Source: Cyanophora paradoxa (Eukaryota; Glaucocystophyceae; Cyanophorales; Cyanophoraceae). From it: a stretch of 64,000 nt of DNA. A program made the translations under genes and the position numbers. Positions 14,501 through 25,533 of this stretch are shown piece by piece (position 1 is the stretch's first letter; every line of letters begins with the position of its first letter). Location of the stretch: positions 1 through 64,000 of the forward strand of contig QPMI01000526.1 in NCBI GenBank assembly GCA_004431415.1. Reading direction: 5' to 3'. The notes under the pieces are model-generated. The model was not told the origin of the DNA, ran no database searches, and was given only the letters and a program-made list of their open reading frames with translations.

Positions 14501-17337
14501 GTCCCGCACACGCCGATCTCCTCGTAGTCCGCCATGCGCTTGTTCAGAGGCCCCCAAGCGTCTGTTGCGTTGGCACGGGCGAACTTGACGAAGGAGACCT
14601 AAACGCCCGTCAGATGAAGGCGTCAAATCAAGCAGCTGGAAACGTACCCTGAAGGTCATGTCGCCTTCGCCCGAGAACCCGGCGTTTGGAGCATCCGAAA
14701 ATCTCTGTTGACCACCTTTGTGGTAGGTGGTAAAATACACTGCAAGCGAACGCAATGTCTCAATGCGGATCGAGCTGAAGGGCGCGGACGAGCGGGATCT
14801 CGCACCCACGGAGGCGTTGTACGGAATATTTGCGAACTTCATGCACCTGGGGGGGCGGGAGGGGGGAGGAGGGAGTTTGACCCTTTCAGAACGTTGAGAG
14901 GGAAGTGGGGAAGGGAAGTCTGCACCAGTACCAGACCTCTGCAGATGACCCAGAAACTCAACATCAGACGGGTATGCACAAGATTCATCATCAGCGTGCA
15001 CGGCATGCGCACCGTAGGGTCCGCGCTTGCACCCGCTGAGCCCGACGATCTGATTGCTCGCGTCGACGTACAGAGTCTGGTTGCCCGCGTCGGTCGAAGT
15101 AAGATACTGGTGGGAGGCTGCCAGGAAGGGACACAGTAAGCTTCCGCGAAGACTAACGAGCTCGAGGTTGAATCAAAGCAAACATGTGTAGCCTCCCCCT
15201 TGCTGCGCAGATGTTGTCCCGTTCGTGCCGGTGGGCTTTATGTACGTCGTCCAGATTGCTTTGTCGCCTGGAACTCCGTCTACGTAGCGGCGGTCCGGTC
15301 GGCCTTGCACTCCGTTGAGCCCTTTGCATGCGGTCAGAATTTCCAGACCCATACGCATTATCAAATATTGCTTGCACCAAGGTCGCCAGCCTCCAGCTCG
15401 GGGCGCGGGTCCGCATAATCGATCCACTGCGGAATTCCTTCGTACGACTGAGTGGAAAAGATCAGGCCAAACCACTCGATTATCAGCCGAGTATCCAGGC
15501 GATACCGTAGGGGCGAGAAGCCACTCCTGTTCAAGGTGTGCTGCGCGGTGGAGAAGGTTGCAGTTCACATTCTGCACGCGAAAAAAAGAAGAAACAGAGT
15601 CCGACAGACTTATGTTTTCGTACTTGAATCTGACGTTCATAGAAGTATCGCCGACGCCGTTCATGTCCGCATAAAACCCGAGAGGCGCCGTGACAGCAGT
15701 TTCAGCGTTCAGCTCCATTGCGTTGGATATTCGGATCGTCAGCTGCGCGTCGGATCGGCTCCGGTTTAGCATTGATATCGGGCCTGGGGATGCCGGGCTG
15801 GCGGGCGCACGCGGCCTGTGCCTGTGTCGTTGAATCTGAACTGATGTTTTCCATTAATGGGGGTTGAATCGCGAATGGATGACAGAAAAGAGAAACCTGA
15901 GCGACTTGGTCCCAGCCCTGATTATGATAACGATAACGGTCCCAGCGTCGACGTCATGATCAGATCTAGATTGTTGGCAACAATCGACAATTATTGATAT
16001 GGGACTACGCACATTATCGGGGCTGTAGATGCCAATCTTGGGGGCGAAAAGCGTGAGGGCTCTGCAGCTTCGACTTCTTTGTGAGCGAATTGCGCACGAC
16101 TTTGTCGTCGGAATCATACGGAGATGAATACGGGAGGTCTTTGAAACGCCTGTCTCTCTGGTAGTACGTAGGTTTGGGGCCTCTGCGGGCTTGAGCGTCA
16201 GAGATTTCGAGTCCTCGCAAAGCAAAGGTCGAGGCCGATCGCAAAGGGCTGCGCACATGACGTCCATGACCCAGCCTGTCGCAATATTAATGTTAACCGC
16301 AGACTAGCTTGGCGCTTTTGGGCTCTGAACTCGAACCGTAATATGTATACATGTAGAACCATGTCTCACTTGTGTTGAACTTTGAATTCGGGTGGAACAT
16401 GTAACCGGCTTCGCCCCGCTCAAAAATTTGTGGGTAGACAGCTCAAATAGTAGCGTGCAAGCGCACCTGGACACGTGCAAGTTTCGTACTTTTGATCGGC
16501 AGGAATGTTCCAAGGTTGTGAATATCCGCAGACTTCCAGCGGATAATAGTTCGCATCGGCAGCGACTTGGTTCTGAATACAGCTCCGGGTGAAAGACTGA
16601 TCAGGGAGGTCTGCTCAAAATTCGGAAGGCGATGAGATAGCTCGAAACCTGAACGGATAAAAATCGCTGCACCTGCGACGCATTTGGAGATGTACCTGCG
16701 AACAGCAGCACTTTTACCACCTAGACTCCTTTAATATGGTTTTTTTGTGGACGCACCAAGTACCGCTTTCTGTCTTCTGTAGTGGATCCGATCCCGGCTT
16801 GTATTTCACCAAAGTCGACCTCGTTCCAGAGTCTGGGGCGGACAGACAATCTGGAAGTGCGAAGTGGCTTCAGTGTGCCGTCTCTTGATTCGGGAGGGGC
16901 GGCGGTCTGCATACAATCCGGGTCATAAGTGTTCACGATCTGCGCGGCCGCGGTGCATCAGGCAAATTAATTAAAGGACCACGTGCACGCGGCCGCGGGG
17001 GGTAAACGTTGCGATGTTTCATTTCGCACTTTGAAGAACTCTCCCGGGGCCGGCATGATTTCGGTGAGGCCCGCGGACTTGACAACGGCGGGTGATAGCA
17101 AAGGCACGGCCTTGGAAGACAGACGGCGGCCGACAGCACCTCCGCGGCCAGGCGCGGCGGGCGCGCTACCTGTGCGAAGACGCGTCGCCGGCGTGCTACT
17201 GATTGGCCAGCAATTTGGGCTACACGAGATGCACCTGAGCTCGCCGCGTGTACGCCGGAGCAGAATATGATCACGAGGCACCAGGAGACGGCGAGGCCAG
17301 CATGCGCAGCAGCGACGCCGCGCAAGCCGCCCTTCAT
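1..17337 (-). CDS. Polycystin-like REJ/GPS receptor with one TM helix and a C-terminal FN3 array (3' end outside window)
   Basis: Multi-exon model. The start at 17337 gives a signal peptide of about 31 residues (hydrophobic core then SGVHA). Coding-like exons follow through 16.9-11.0 kb with many N-glycosylation sequons but no family I recognise. Around 11.0-8.9 kb a module is repeated (AIIAGPFIKRIP, then TYQWEL). At 8.19-7.9 kb GVCSITPPEG and FTVECKNWTSS match the receptor-for-egg-jelly (REJ) domain. Helical GAIN-like exons run to 6.4 kb. A GPS-like motif follows (FWNETRGSWDRC near 6.3 kb, then KCTHLTTFT near 6.14 kb). A donor after TTCACAA and an acceptor near 5953 join the GPS in frame to an acidic linker and a 25-residue helix (5701-5775) followed by KGK, so the C-terminal side is predicted cytoplasmic. 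That side is FN3 repeats. Polycystin-1 normally has 11 helices and PLAT here; neither is seen. One gene or two remains to be shown, but the frame continuity argues for one. Confidence 0.68.
5701..5775 (-). other. Predicted single transmembrane helix after the GPS motif
   Basis: The translation TAVIAGVATGVGVAVAAVAG followed by ALIYF is 25 uncharged residues, preceded by acidic EQTEEDQQR and followed by KGKE. Acidic outside and basic inside predicts type I topology, leaving the FN3 array in the cytoplasm. This is inference from charge bias only. Confidence 0.75.
6120..6360 (-). other. GPS (GPCR proteolysis site)-like motif, split by introns
   Basis: The first half reads FWNETRGSWDRCAFT, matching the C-x-F/Y-W...W...C half of GPS motifs. 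The second half reads KCTHLTTFT, matching the terminal C-x-H-L-T-x-F cleavage segment, where autoproteolysis normally falls at HL^T. The spacing and the REJ/GAIN-like exons upstream fit polycystin and adhesion-GPCR architecture. The intron structure between the halves was not fully resolved. Confidence 0.7.
8930..11000 (-). repeat. Three to four diverged REJ/PKD-like module repeats within the receptor gene
   Basis: On the minus strand the pair VVAIIxGPFxKRIP plus TYQWELxxLGAALGTPG recurs near 10980/10830, 10370/10180 and 9740/9560. A more diverged relative (WYHWRLTLPGVPF) lies near 9050. Each module spans two or three exons and is about 600 bp long. The Y-x-W-x-L core resembles the strand found in PKD and REJ modules. 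Unlike the FN3 array these copies are well diverged, so they duplicated much earlier. Confidence 0.7.
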
Positions 17338-17619
17338 TGACGTTGACTTCGACGAACTTGGAATTCGAAGCCCGCGGCCGGCCCGCGCCCGGCTAGCGCT
17401 GAAGTTCTGCCGCTCTGCCCGGAAGTCTGCCGGAATCCAGCGCTATAGCTGGCGCGCGGCGTTAGCGCTGCAGTGCAGTGATTTGGCGATGGCTATAGTG
17501 TGGCTAGCGCTCTACACTGTACAGACCGACTGCTAGCGCTCAGCATGCGCATGCCGCAGTGCAGCGGCTCTGCACTCAGTGCGCTGTCACAGTCACTGAG
17601 TGTCTGAGTGTCCGCAGAC

Positions 17620-18262
17620 CGAGGTACTACCGTACTACGGTCACCGGGTATCTGTAGTACCGGTACTAGGGCTGGGCCGGTGGCCCGGTGGCGGCCGGTG
17701 GCAGTGGCGGCCTCCCACCGACCGACCGGGTGGAAAGTCTGGCCCACCGCCATACAACGCCCGGTACCATACAAATAAAAATTCTGGGGGGGGTAGGCTC
17801 GCGAAAATTTCATATTCTCGCGCGCGAGAGTTACATATTCCGTGCACCCAGGCCAGGAAAGTCCTGCTTAGTTCATCTTCCTGCTCTCTTGCGCTCCTGC
17901 GCTCTTCAATCCGACGGAGCCCAAGGGAGCTGACGCCATCGATTGCGATATCCTGTACCCCCCTCCTGGGCATCAACCCCCCGGCCTCCCCACAACTGGC
18001 TTGAACTCGCCCCAAAGCACTTGCTTTAGACAGTTGGGAACAGAGTAGGCGCGTAGCGCCTTGAAGCTGTGCAGAATAAAGCGTATTTCCTGTCAATTTT
18101 CACGCACTGCAGCAAGTACCCCCCCCTCTACCGACCGCCACCGGCGGGTAACAGTCAGCGGGCCCACCGACCGGGTGGGGGTTGAGGTGGACTGTGCGCA
18201 GCCCTAACCGGTACCGGTGTGCCGATAGTACCGTAGTACCCGGTGACCGGTCGACCCGGGTG
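17620..18262. mobile_element. Candidate MITE-like element with long imperfect terminal inverted repeats
   Basis: The left end carries TACTACGGTCACCGGGTA ... GTACCGGTACTAGGGCTGGG and the right end carries the reverse order CAGCCCTAACCGGTACCGG ... TAGTACCCGGTGACCGG. Inside these, a second pair of CCACCGACCGGGTGG-like arms also mirrors. The interior (about 17.83-18.10 kb) is different sequence with a short minus-strand open frame of unknown family. No clear target-site duplication was found by eye. Confidence 0.55.
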
Positions 18263-18439
18263 ATCATGACCGTCGGACCATCATGGCATGTCCCGGGTCC
18301 GATGATCGTCGCCGGTCGCCGAGTCGACGTCGGATCTCGACTCGGAATCAAGTCTCGGATCATGATCGTGAGTCGGATGGCTTGGATCGCCGCGGCGCCG
18401 CAGAGTATGAGTACACTGTACTAGTATTACTGCAGCTGT

Positions 18440-18890
18440 AGCTAACTTGCCGCGCAGTAAAATTGCCGAATTCGCCCAAAATCGGATTTGCTATGGCGAA
18501 AAATTGCCGAAACTCTGGATTTCTTCTATGGCGCCATACAAAAGCGGCCGTTTAGCCCTACCCCCTGATCATGAGAATCGCCGCGGCTCTGAATTGCCGA
18601 ATTCGGCCTCTCGGCAATTTACGGCAATCTATAACCACGGACACATACCGTGTAACACTATATTATGGCGGTCAAATTTATGTCGTTATAAAACCCGACC
18701 CTTCTGTCGTCATGTCGTCCCCAAATTATGTCGTCATGAAATTTTCAGGCTTGTATCATAGTATAGGACATCAAATGGGGGGCGGGGGGGGGGGACACTG
18801 ACCACGCCCTATTATGACGTCCCCAAATATTAAATTATGTCGTCATGCTAAGTTTTCGGCGACATAATTTGGGGATGACATACTAAAGTG
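18440..18890. repeat. Short palindromic motif array
   Basis: ATTGCCGAATTCG-like words recur at about 18465, 18505 and 18592. TTATGTCGTCATG and its partial complements recur at about 18677, 18725 and 18835, with CCCCAAATTATG and CATAATTTGGGGATGAC as mirror images. The segment also holds a run of about 20 G. No coding signal is seen, and the array may be the remnant of an inverted-repeat element. Confidence 0.5.
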
Positions 18891-20787
18891 CGTACTCCTA
18901 CTGTAAAACCGCAGTACCCCAGTATAACTTAGTAATATGATACTATGACACGTATTACCGGTACTAGCGGTACTGTGAGACCGGAAAAATTGGCGTCGCG
19001 ATCGTTAGTGATTCGTTAGTATCGTTATATAGTTACTACTAACTTACTACTACTAGGCTAGTACGGTTTTAAATTGCGCATGCAGTCTCAGAGTCTGCAA
19101 ATGACTCTGCAGCTGCAGAGTCTGCACACTACTTACTGCGTCAGTAACAGTCAGCATGGTTTTGTTTTTGCAAAAATGGACATCGCATTGATATCAGTAA
19201 TAGTCAGTCACTGGGTACGCCTGCAGCCTGCAGCTACAGGCTGCAGCATCATCATGCGGCGGATTCATGCCATCATGCCAGCATGGATGATGGATCGGCC
19301 CGGCGGAGGATCCCGGAGTCCTGCCAGGCTGACTAGTACTCCTGCGGCGGAGTCCTGCCGGAGTCCTGACTCCTGAGTCAGTGACTCCTGACTCCTGAGT
19401 CAGCAACTTGGCAATGCCAGGCTGAGCAGCCCTAGGCCTACTACTGGAGAGCTAGAAATATTTAGTATGCTGCATATTTATAGCACTAAAAGTTAAAAGC
19501 CGATCTACTAAATGTTTCCCGTCTGCTAAAGCCGAGATTTTGTAGGGGTATCGCCGTCTCCGCCGTACAAAAGCCTTGCGAAGACCGACCGCGCCGACCC
19601 ACTAAAGATTTATTAGCTGCTGAATTTAATTTGGCGAAGTACTAATTATTTTCCTGTAGTAAATTAACTAGTTCTACAGCTACAGTACTACCTTAGTACC
19701 GTAGTACAGTACTACTACTAGTCTACTAGTACTACCGTACTACGGCGTAGTACGCAGTACTCAGTGACTAGTGGGGCGGCAGTGCGGAGAGTCGCGCGAC
19801 GGATCGGACTCGCGACTCAGTGACTCGCGATTCGCGAATCGCGATCGACGGCGACGGAGAGTCGCGCGACGGACTCGCGACTCAGTGACTCGCGATTCGC
19901 GAATCGCGATCGACTGTGGCCGTCTCATGCTCTCAGCAATAAACTGAGCAATTGGCCTGACGGAGTATGTACGTCGTGAAGATCTGCGATTGGCCCTTAG
20001 AAAACAATACACGAAACTGCCAATTCCGAATTCGGGAAAACACATTCGACGAAGTTTAAATTTGGAAATTTATAAATCTATTTCATTTTTTGGCCAGAAT
20101 TAAAATTGAATTCGAAACATCAATATTCCTGCCGAACCCGGCTTACGTACAATTGTCACGGTACGGTCGTCGGTCGGTACCTAGCTATATATACAGTCTC
20201 TCACTAAAACTTAAATCCGGTTATTTGTTTTTTGAGAGACTACGGTACGTGGCGCGAACCGGTACCGGTTAGAAATTCAGTTGCATCGAGTTGCATGCGA
20301 TTCATGGAAACCTGCCAGTCACGCTTCGGGGCGAGCGCAGGCGACCGTCGGACGACTCGGCGACGCAGCGCCGCCGGCGCCCGGCGACCGGCCGCGGCCG
20401 CGGGCGCGGGGCGCGGGCCCGCGGCCCTGCGGCCGCCGCCGGGCCGGGCCGGCGCGGCGGCCGGGCGCCCGGCGGGCCGGGCCGCCGGGCCGCCGGCGCC
20501 CGCCGCGGCCGCGACGTACTGTACTACTAGCCGGCGTACTACGTTAGTAGCCGCTAGTACTACTAGTAGTACTACGGTATACTACCGTAGCACTGTATTA
20601 TGTGCTGTTATGATTGTACGCAGTTGATCTTATCAAGCCACGACTTCAAGCACCACTGCTAGCCCCGGCCCCCGAGCCAGCCCCCAGCCAGCGTCGCCGA
20701 CCAGCTGGCCGCCGAACGAACCCGAAAATTAAAGGGCTGGCCCGGCTGGCCGACAAATCCGGGGGCTGGGCCAGCCCAAAAGCCCAG
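18891..20787. other. Gene-poor stretch, AT-moderate then very GC-rich
   Basis: I see no credible gene. Short TACTAC/GTAGTA words and their complements are frequent (19650-19760, 20515-20590). A 190-bp block near 20330-20520 is almost pure G and C with nested CCGGC/GCCGG words. The open frames there only reflect the absence of A and T. Confidence 0.6.
19785..19915. repeat. Two-copy direct repeat of self-complementary words
   Basis: GGAGAGTCGCGCGACGGA is followed by CTCGCGACTCAGTGACTCG and CGATTCGCGAATCGCGATCG, and the block occurs twice in a row. Each copy contains several nested palindromes (TCGCGA, ATTCGCGAAT, CGATCG), so either strand can fold into hairpins. Confidence 0.8.
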
Positions 20788-22560
20788 TTCTTCTAGCGCA
20801 AACCTTAAGATATTGAGCGCCCTACTTCTTCCAGCTGACCTGGAACCCCCTCAGACTTCGCGGGCAACTTCGCGGCGCTGAACGCGGCTCTCGACGTCCA
20901 CTTCTCGCCCCCGCTCCAGGCCCGCCCCCGCCCACCCCGCCCACTCCGCGCTAACATAACTTAAACTTGTAAATCTCCCCCGCCCGCCCCGCCCGAGGCC
21001 CCCGCCCAGCCCGCGCTCCTCTAACCAGCCCGCTTGTCTAGGGATATAATTGTTCGAATTCTTGTAGGATCCTAGAATAACTTAGACCCGCCCGCTAGGA
21101 TCCTGTAATACCTTATACCTCTGCGGCGCTGATCATGAACGCGGCCCTCGACGCCCACTTCTCGCCCCCGCTCCAGGCCCGCCCCGCCCCCGCCCCGCCC
21201 GTCCCGCGCTAACATAACTTAAATCTCCCCCTCCCGCCCCGCCTCGCCCGAGGACCCCGCCCAGCCCGCGCCCTTTTGACCAGCTCTCCTCCCCTCATCT
21301 CCTGCCCCCCGCAGGTGGACCCGGCGGTGCTGGCGTTCGTCGCGGGGCTGCGCCCGCAGCACCGCTGCTGCCCCAAGATCTTCGCCTCCATGCTCAACCA
21401 CGGCTCCGTGCGCCGCACAGACAGACAGACGGGCTCAATCTAAGCTATTCTAAGCGATCTTAGGCTATTTCTAATCTAGGCTCGACTCGAGGATGAGAGC
21501 CACAGCGACATAACGTTGTAGGGGGGCTAATTATAAATTGGAGTACGAGAACCACGACTAGACCATAACATGAAACTCTAAGCAGTATCTCCAATAGCGG
21601 CGGCTCCGAGCGCTCGATCAGAGCAGCGCTCGACTAGAGCTCGCCTGACGCCGGCGCCCGCCGCCCCCGCAGCTGATGTCGCGGGCATTCATGACGAGCC
21701 TGCGGAATCCCGAGCGCGTCGTCGCCGAGGCCGTCAACCACCCCCAGGTGCCCCCCCCCGCCGGCCTGGCCCGGCCCTCCCGCCCTTTCCGGCTAGGTTA
21801 GGCTCCGTGGTTATTAGATGCCCGGCCTGCTTGCCTCCCTCTACCCGTCTCCTCTATCCTCTCTCTTCCATTTGTCCGTTTACAAACTTTCTACCCGTCT
21901 CATCCCTCTTCCCCCCGCCATTCCTTCCTTCCACCCCCCCCCCTCTCTCCCTTTCCTCATCCCCCCCCTCCTCAGGTGATCGAGCTGAAGAAGGCGCACG
22001 ACGACAACGTCAAGAAGATCCGATGATCGTCGACGAGTGCGGCCCCGCCCTCTTCCGCCCCGCCCCGGCCCGGCCCTCTTCCGCCCCGTTTACTCCTCCT
22101 CCTCCCTCCTCCCCTCCTCCCTTACTTTTTTCATCTATCTTCCCTCTTCCCTCCCTCCTCCCTCCTACCGTCCCCCCCCCCCCCCCTTCCCGCCCCGCCC
22201 TCAGGCCTCTTTCAGGTACGTGGGGAAGCTGGTGCAGCAGGAGTACGGGGCGGCGACGAGCGGGGCCTCGGAGCGCGAGTGCGCCACCCACTCCTCCACC
22301 CTCACGTGCGCCCCGCCCCCCCCGCTCCGCCCTCGATTAGGAGAGATTAGAAGAGAGGAGACAAGGCCAAGGCCGCGCTCGGATGGAGGCTGTCAGTCTC
22401 TCTGACAGCGAGAGAAGGATGCGGCCGCTGACTCTCCAGGCGCAGGGACGCGCACAAGTTCCGGATCGCGCTGCGGCGCATCCTCCCCGCCGACGAGTTC
22501 CAGGCCCTCGAGGAGCGCATCTGTGCGCGCCCCCGCCCCGCCCGACCCCCTCCCCCCTTT
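20788..22560 (+). pseudogene. Degenerate duplicate of part of the PARG/zinc-finger gene
   Basis: This segment aligns by eye with 56827-58290 across introns as well as exons. It keeps exons encoding AGNFAALNAALDVHFSPPLQ, a VDPAVLAFVAGLRP exon (21315-21413), a MSRAFMTSLRNPERVV exon (21675-21750) and a FRIALRRILPADEFQALEER exon. It looks dead: an 8-bp CGATGATC insertion near 22018-22026 creates an immediate stop after NVKKIR, the first exon region is duplicated internally (20865-20990 versus 21121-21260), and part of one intron is replaced. Homology resumes for about 90 bp near 24090-24175 after an insertion. There is no sign of the catalytic or zinc-finger parts of the parent gene. Confidence 0.85.
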
Positions 22561-22659
22561 CCCTCCGCTCCTGAGAGAGAGCGGAAACTAAATCTCGATG
22601 GTCCTGGCCCCGCCCCGCCCGGTCTTGCGCACATCTCTTCGATGCCTGCCCTGACCTAT

Positions 22660-24090
22660 GCTGCCCTGAACAGCCCTGCTATATACTAGTGGCCCGGCCG
22701 CGATTTTCGCGCCGGGGGTGCAAGGGGGGAACCGGGATCTAATGAAAGATCTAGAGTCCTAGTGGCACGCACATGCGCGCGGCAGAACGACCCCGGCCCA
22801 GTGCCAAGCGCAACAAGATCTAGAGCGCCCGGCCCGGCCGGCGTGCTCGGCTGCGGGCAGCGGCGCACGCGGTTCTGCGGTATAAGCTCGAAGTCGGCGG
22901 CGTGCTGAGCGCAGCAAGAGAGCACGGTCTGGACGGCCGGGCGTGCTCGGCTGCGATCAGCGGCGCAGCTAGGCAGGCTGACCTCGAAAGGCTGACCGGT
23001 CCACCGAGCCAATATATGAATTCGCACACACCGAGACAAATGGCTAAAGCTAGAAATGCGGTGTCCATCTGTGTCAAGTCGAGAGATGAACCTACGGGAC
23101 TAAGCCTTTCGAATTCGGACATCGGACCGGGTGGAGCTCGGGTGGAGACCCGGTGGAGCTCGGATCAGTGACTGGAAAGGCTACCCCGGGGCTGGTCCTA
23201 CACGAAAAGGGGGTGCCTACCCAAGGACGAGAGGGGGACCAAGGTCTGAAAAAAACTGGCGGACGGCTAGACGAACTGCAGCTGGGACTATACCTGGCAA
23301 GCTATGGCCTCCGGGAAGGCGCTCAGTAACCTAAGCCAATCTGTACACGCTAAAATACGGTCCGCCGTGTCGTCGTCACGGCGGGCTCGGGGGTGGGGGC
23401 GCGCTCGTGCGAGAGCGGGCCTGGTAGAGCCGCCGGGCTCATAGGAACGGGAAGGTGTCGGTCGGGGGAGGGGGGATCGGGGGAGTATGAGGCGGGAGGG
23501 CGTGAGGCGGTGGTGGAGGACGGGGGACCGGGAGTACCGGGTCGGGCGGCCGCGGTCGGGGAGGAGGGAGGTTCCAGTGGCACGTCCCGCCGGGTTTCCA
23601 GCCTCCTGACGACCACCTCCCCCCCGCCGCGGCCAATGATGGGCCCCCACCGCGGCGGTCCGTCCACCCCGGCCTGGCGCGTGGCCGGGGCGGGAGCAGG
23701 TGGGTTTGGCGGCCGTCAGACGGCCTTCCGCCCGGCATTCCGCACCACCGTCCCCTCCCTGGTGCGATGAGAAGTCATCAGATCAGGCAGAGGCGAGGAG
23801 GGAGGGACGTGGTCGGGGAGCAACATTTTTTTCTGGTGTTGCATACTGGACCTCGAAAACGGCCCCATACAAAAATTTTGGCTGAAGCGAGGGAACGGGA
23901 AGCAAGCTGGGAGAAGCCCTTCGGTCTTCTTTCCCCACTTGCAATAAGGCTTTAGACGGAAACCAGCTCTGGAAGCTCTGGTCTTCCAAAGCTTTAAAGG
24001 TCTTCCAAGCCTTATAGCAGGCCCATCTATCTATCTAGCTCTGGTCTTCTGGTCCTGGAAATCTCTCTCTCCTCTTTCTCAGCACACCTC
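22660..24090. mobile_element. About 1.4-kb insertion splitting the duplicated segment; type unknown
   Basis: Homology to the 56.8-58.6 kb copy stops at CTCTTCGATGCCTGCCCTGA (about 22635-22655) and resumes at CTTCGAGGCTTGTCCCGACC (about 24096). Those two flanks resemble each other, as expected for a duplicated target or a replacement. The insert has an internal direct repeat (GTGCTCGGCTGCG at about 22840 and 22944) and a GGTCTTCCAA-rich right end. No transposase or reverse transcriptase frame is visible, so the insertion could be a non-autonomous element or a filler. Confidence 0.4.
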
Positions 24091-24237
24091 TTTTCTTCGA
24101 GGCTTGTCCCGACCGCCCTGCCCGGCCGGCCGGGGGCGCCGGCAGACGTGCTGACGTCGGCGGCGTAATCTCGATTACGACCTCGAGCTACAGCCGCGTT
24201 CCACCTTTGATGCGCTATTTTCTCACGAGCGGCGCAG

Positions 24238-24468
24238 GAGGACGACGAGCAGGAGCTGCACGAGCTCGCCCAGGAGCGCGTGGGCGCCGCCGCCGCCGCC
24301 GCCCGCGCCGACCCGCCCCCGCCGCCCTCGGCGCCCCCGCCTCCTCAGCCGCCGCCCGCGGCTGGCCCGGGGGTAGGCCGCCGCTCGTCGCTGCCGTCGC
24401 CCGCCCCCGCGGCGCTGGAGCGGCCGCCGCCGCGCCGGGGCTCGGGCACGAAGACAATTGTTCTGTAG
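24238..24468 (+). CDS. Possible terminal exon, acidic then Ala/Pro-rich; orphan
   Basis: A GCGGCGCAG acceptor precedes an open 77-codon frame: EDDEQELHELAQERVG, an alanine run, a Pro-rich stretch, and GSGTKTIVL before TAG. It lies just after the broken PARG-gene copy, but the intact parent has no similar exon at that position. It could be the end of an unrelated captured gene. No family is recognised. Confidence 0.3.
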   Translation, partial: EDDEQELHELAQERVGAAAAAARADPPPPPSAPPPPQPPPAAGPGVGRRSSLPSPAPAALERPPPRRGSGTKTIVL

Positions 24469-24589
24469 CGCGCTCTCTTCCTTTCCCTTTCCCTATATCT
24501 TCATTTACATGTCTGCCGCTTCCAAATGAATCTTAGAGATAGATATTCTTCCGATGTCTGCCATATAATACATTTTTGATAAAGTCATG

Positions 24590-24862
24590 ATAGATAGGTG
24601 CTGCGTCCCCGTGCTCCTCGTCGTTCTAGTGTGACTAGTACTTCTGCATCGACGCCCTTGAGCTCTTCTACTCCTTCTCCTCGTGCTCGTTCTCCTTATC
24701 TTTTGCGTTCTTCTGATCGTGTCCCTTCTCGTGATCCCTCTTGATTCTGTATATATTTTGTGCTAGTTTACTGTATCTTTGATTTGTGATTGCTTTGTTG
24801 TCTTTAATATCACTACCTACGGGGGGTTCGCCCCACCGTAGTCTCTCAAAAAAAAAAATAGG
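24590..24862 (+). mobile_element. Possible 3' tail of a non-LTR retroelement (hairpin plus A-run)
   Basis: A Ser/Arg/Pro-rich open end (SSSTPSPRARSPY ... SRDPS, stop near 24744) is followed by a T-rich untranslated-like stretch. A perfect-looking hairpin (CTACGGGGGGTTCGCCCC then ACCGTAG, about 24820-24842) and an A10 run at about 24848 come next. Coding end, stem-loop and A-tail is the usual layout of LINE-type 3' ends, but no reverse transcriptase is present. Confidence 0.4.
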
Positions 24863-25533
24863 TCTGAAAGATCTCGTTTGAGATCTTCTGGTTAAAAAAT
24901 AAGTAAGCGTCGGATTGGGTGTATTGATTTTTTTTACGGTTCGCGCGGACTCCGCCGGAGGAATATTTTATTCATTTTGCAGTGCACCTCAATATGTAAA
25001 CTGCTAATCAATGAAATATTGGTCTCTCAATATTGCTGCAGCCTGCAGGCTGTTCCGCTCTAAATTTAATTTGCAGCCGGACAGTGGTCTTTTCAGACAG
25101 GATTTTCACACATGTAGGAACTCGGGAAGTCTTACTCTTAGCTACAGATTCACTAGGAAGGCAACGCCGTTCGAATTTGATCTCTTCATTAGCTTAAGCT
25201 ATTGATTCGCACACTCATTGAAGTAGAGCACAGTAATAGATTCGCACAGAATTGTGAGGCGTAGATATACTGCACTCATAGACATACTAGACTATTTGCA
25301 TGTCATGGCTCGTTGAAACTGCAATGCACAAGGTTAACTTCGGTATCGGAAATCAAATTTGAAGCGCTGTGGCCGAGCCTCGGCCAGCCGGTGAAGCCGT
25401 TATGGTTATCAATAATATCGCTGCGCTGCGTCCCGTATACGTATCCGATGATCATGATCATGGTATATAATATTAATATTCTTCGAAGTATCAGGGGACA
25501 CGCCCTAGGAGCCACTGACTCAGCGGGTCATGT
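24863..25533. other. AT-rich intergenic stretch
   Basis: No supported gene. There is an AGATCTCGTTTGAGATCT inverted repeat near 24870 and a GATCATGATCATGGTATAT palindrome near 25449. A similar pair of motifs lies near 30965 and 31235 on the other side of the F-box genes. Confidence 0.5.

Noticed and set aside
17641-18096. Minus-strand open frame inside the inverted-repeat element
   Set aside because: No recognisable transposase motif and no codon-bias support; kept only as part of the element.
20330-20530. Three overlapping Ala/Arg/Pro frames
   Set aside because: An almost pure GC block lacks stop codons in any frame; no domain or splice signal.
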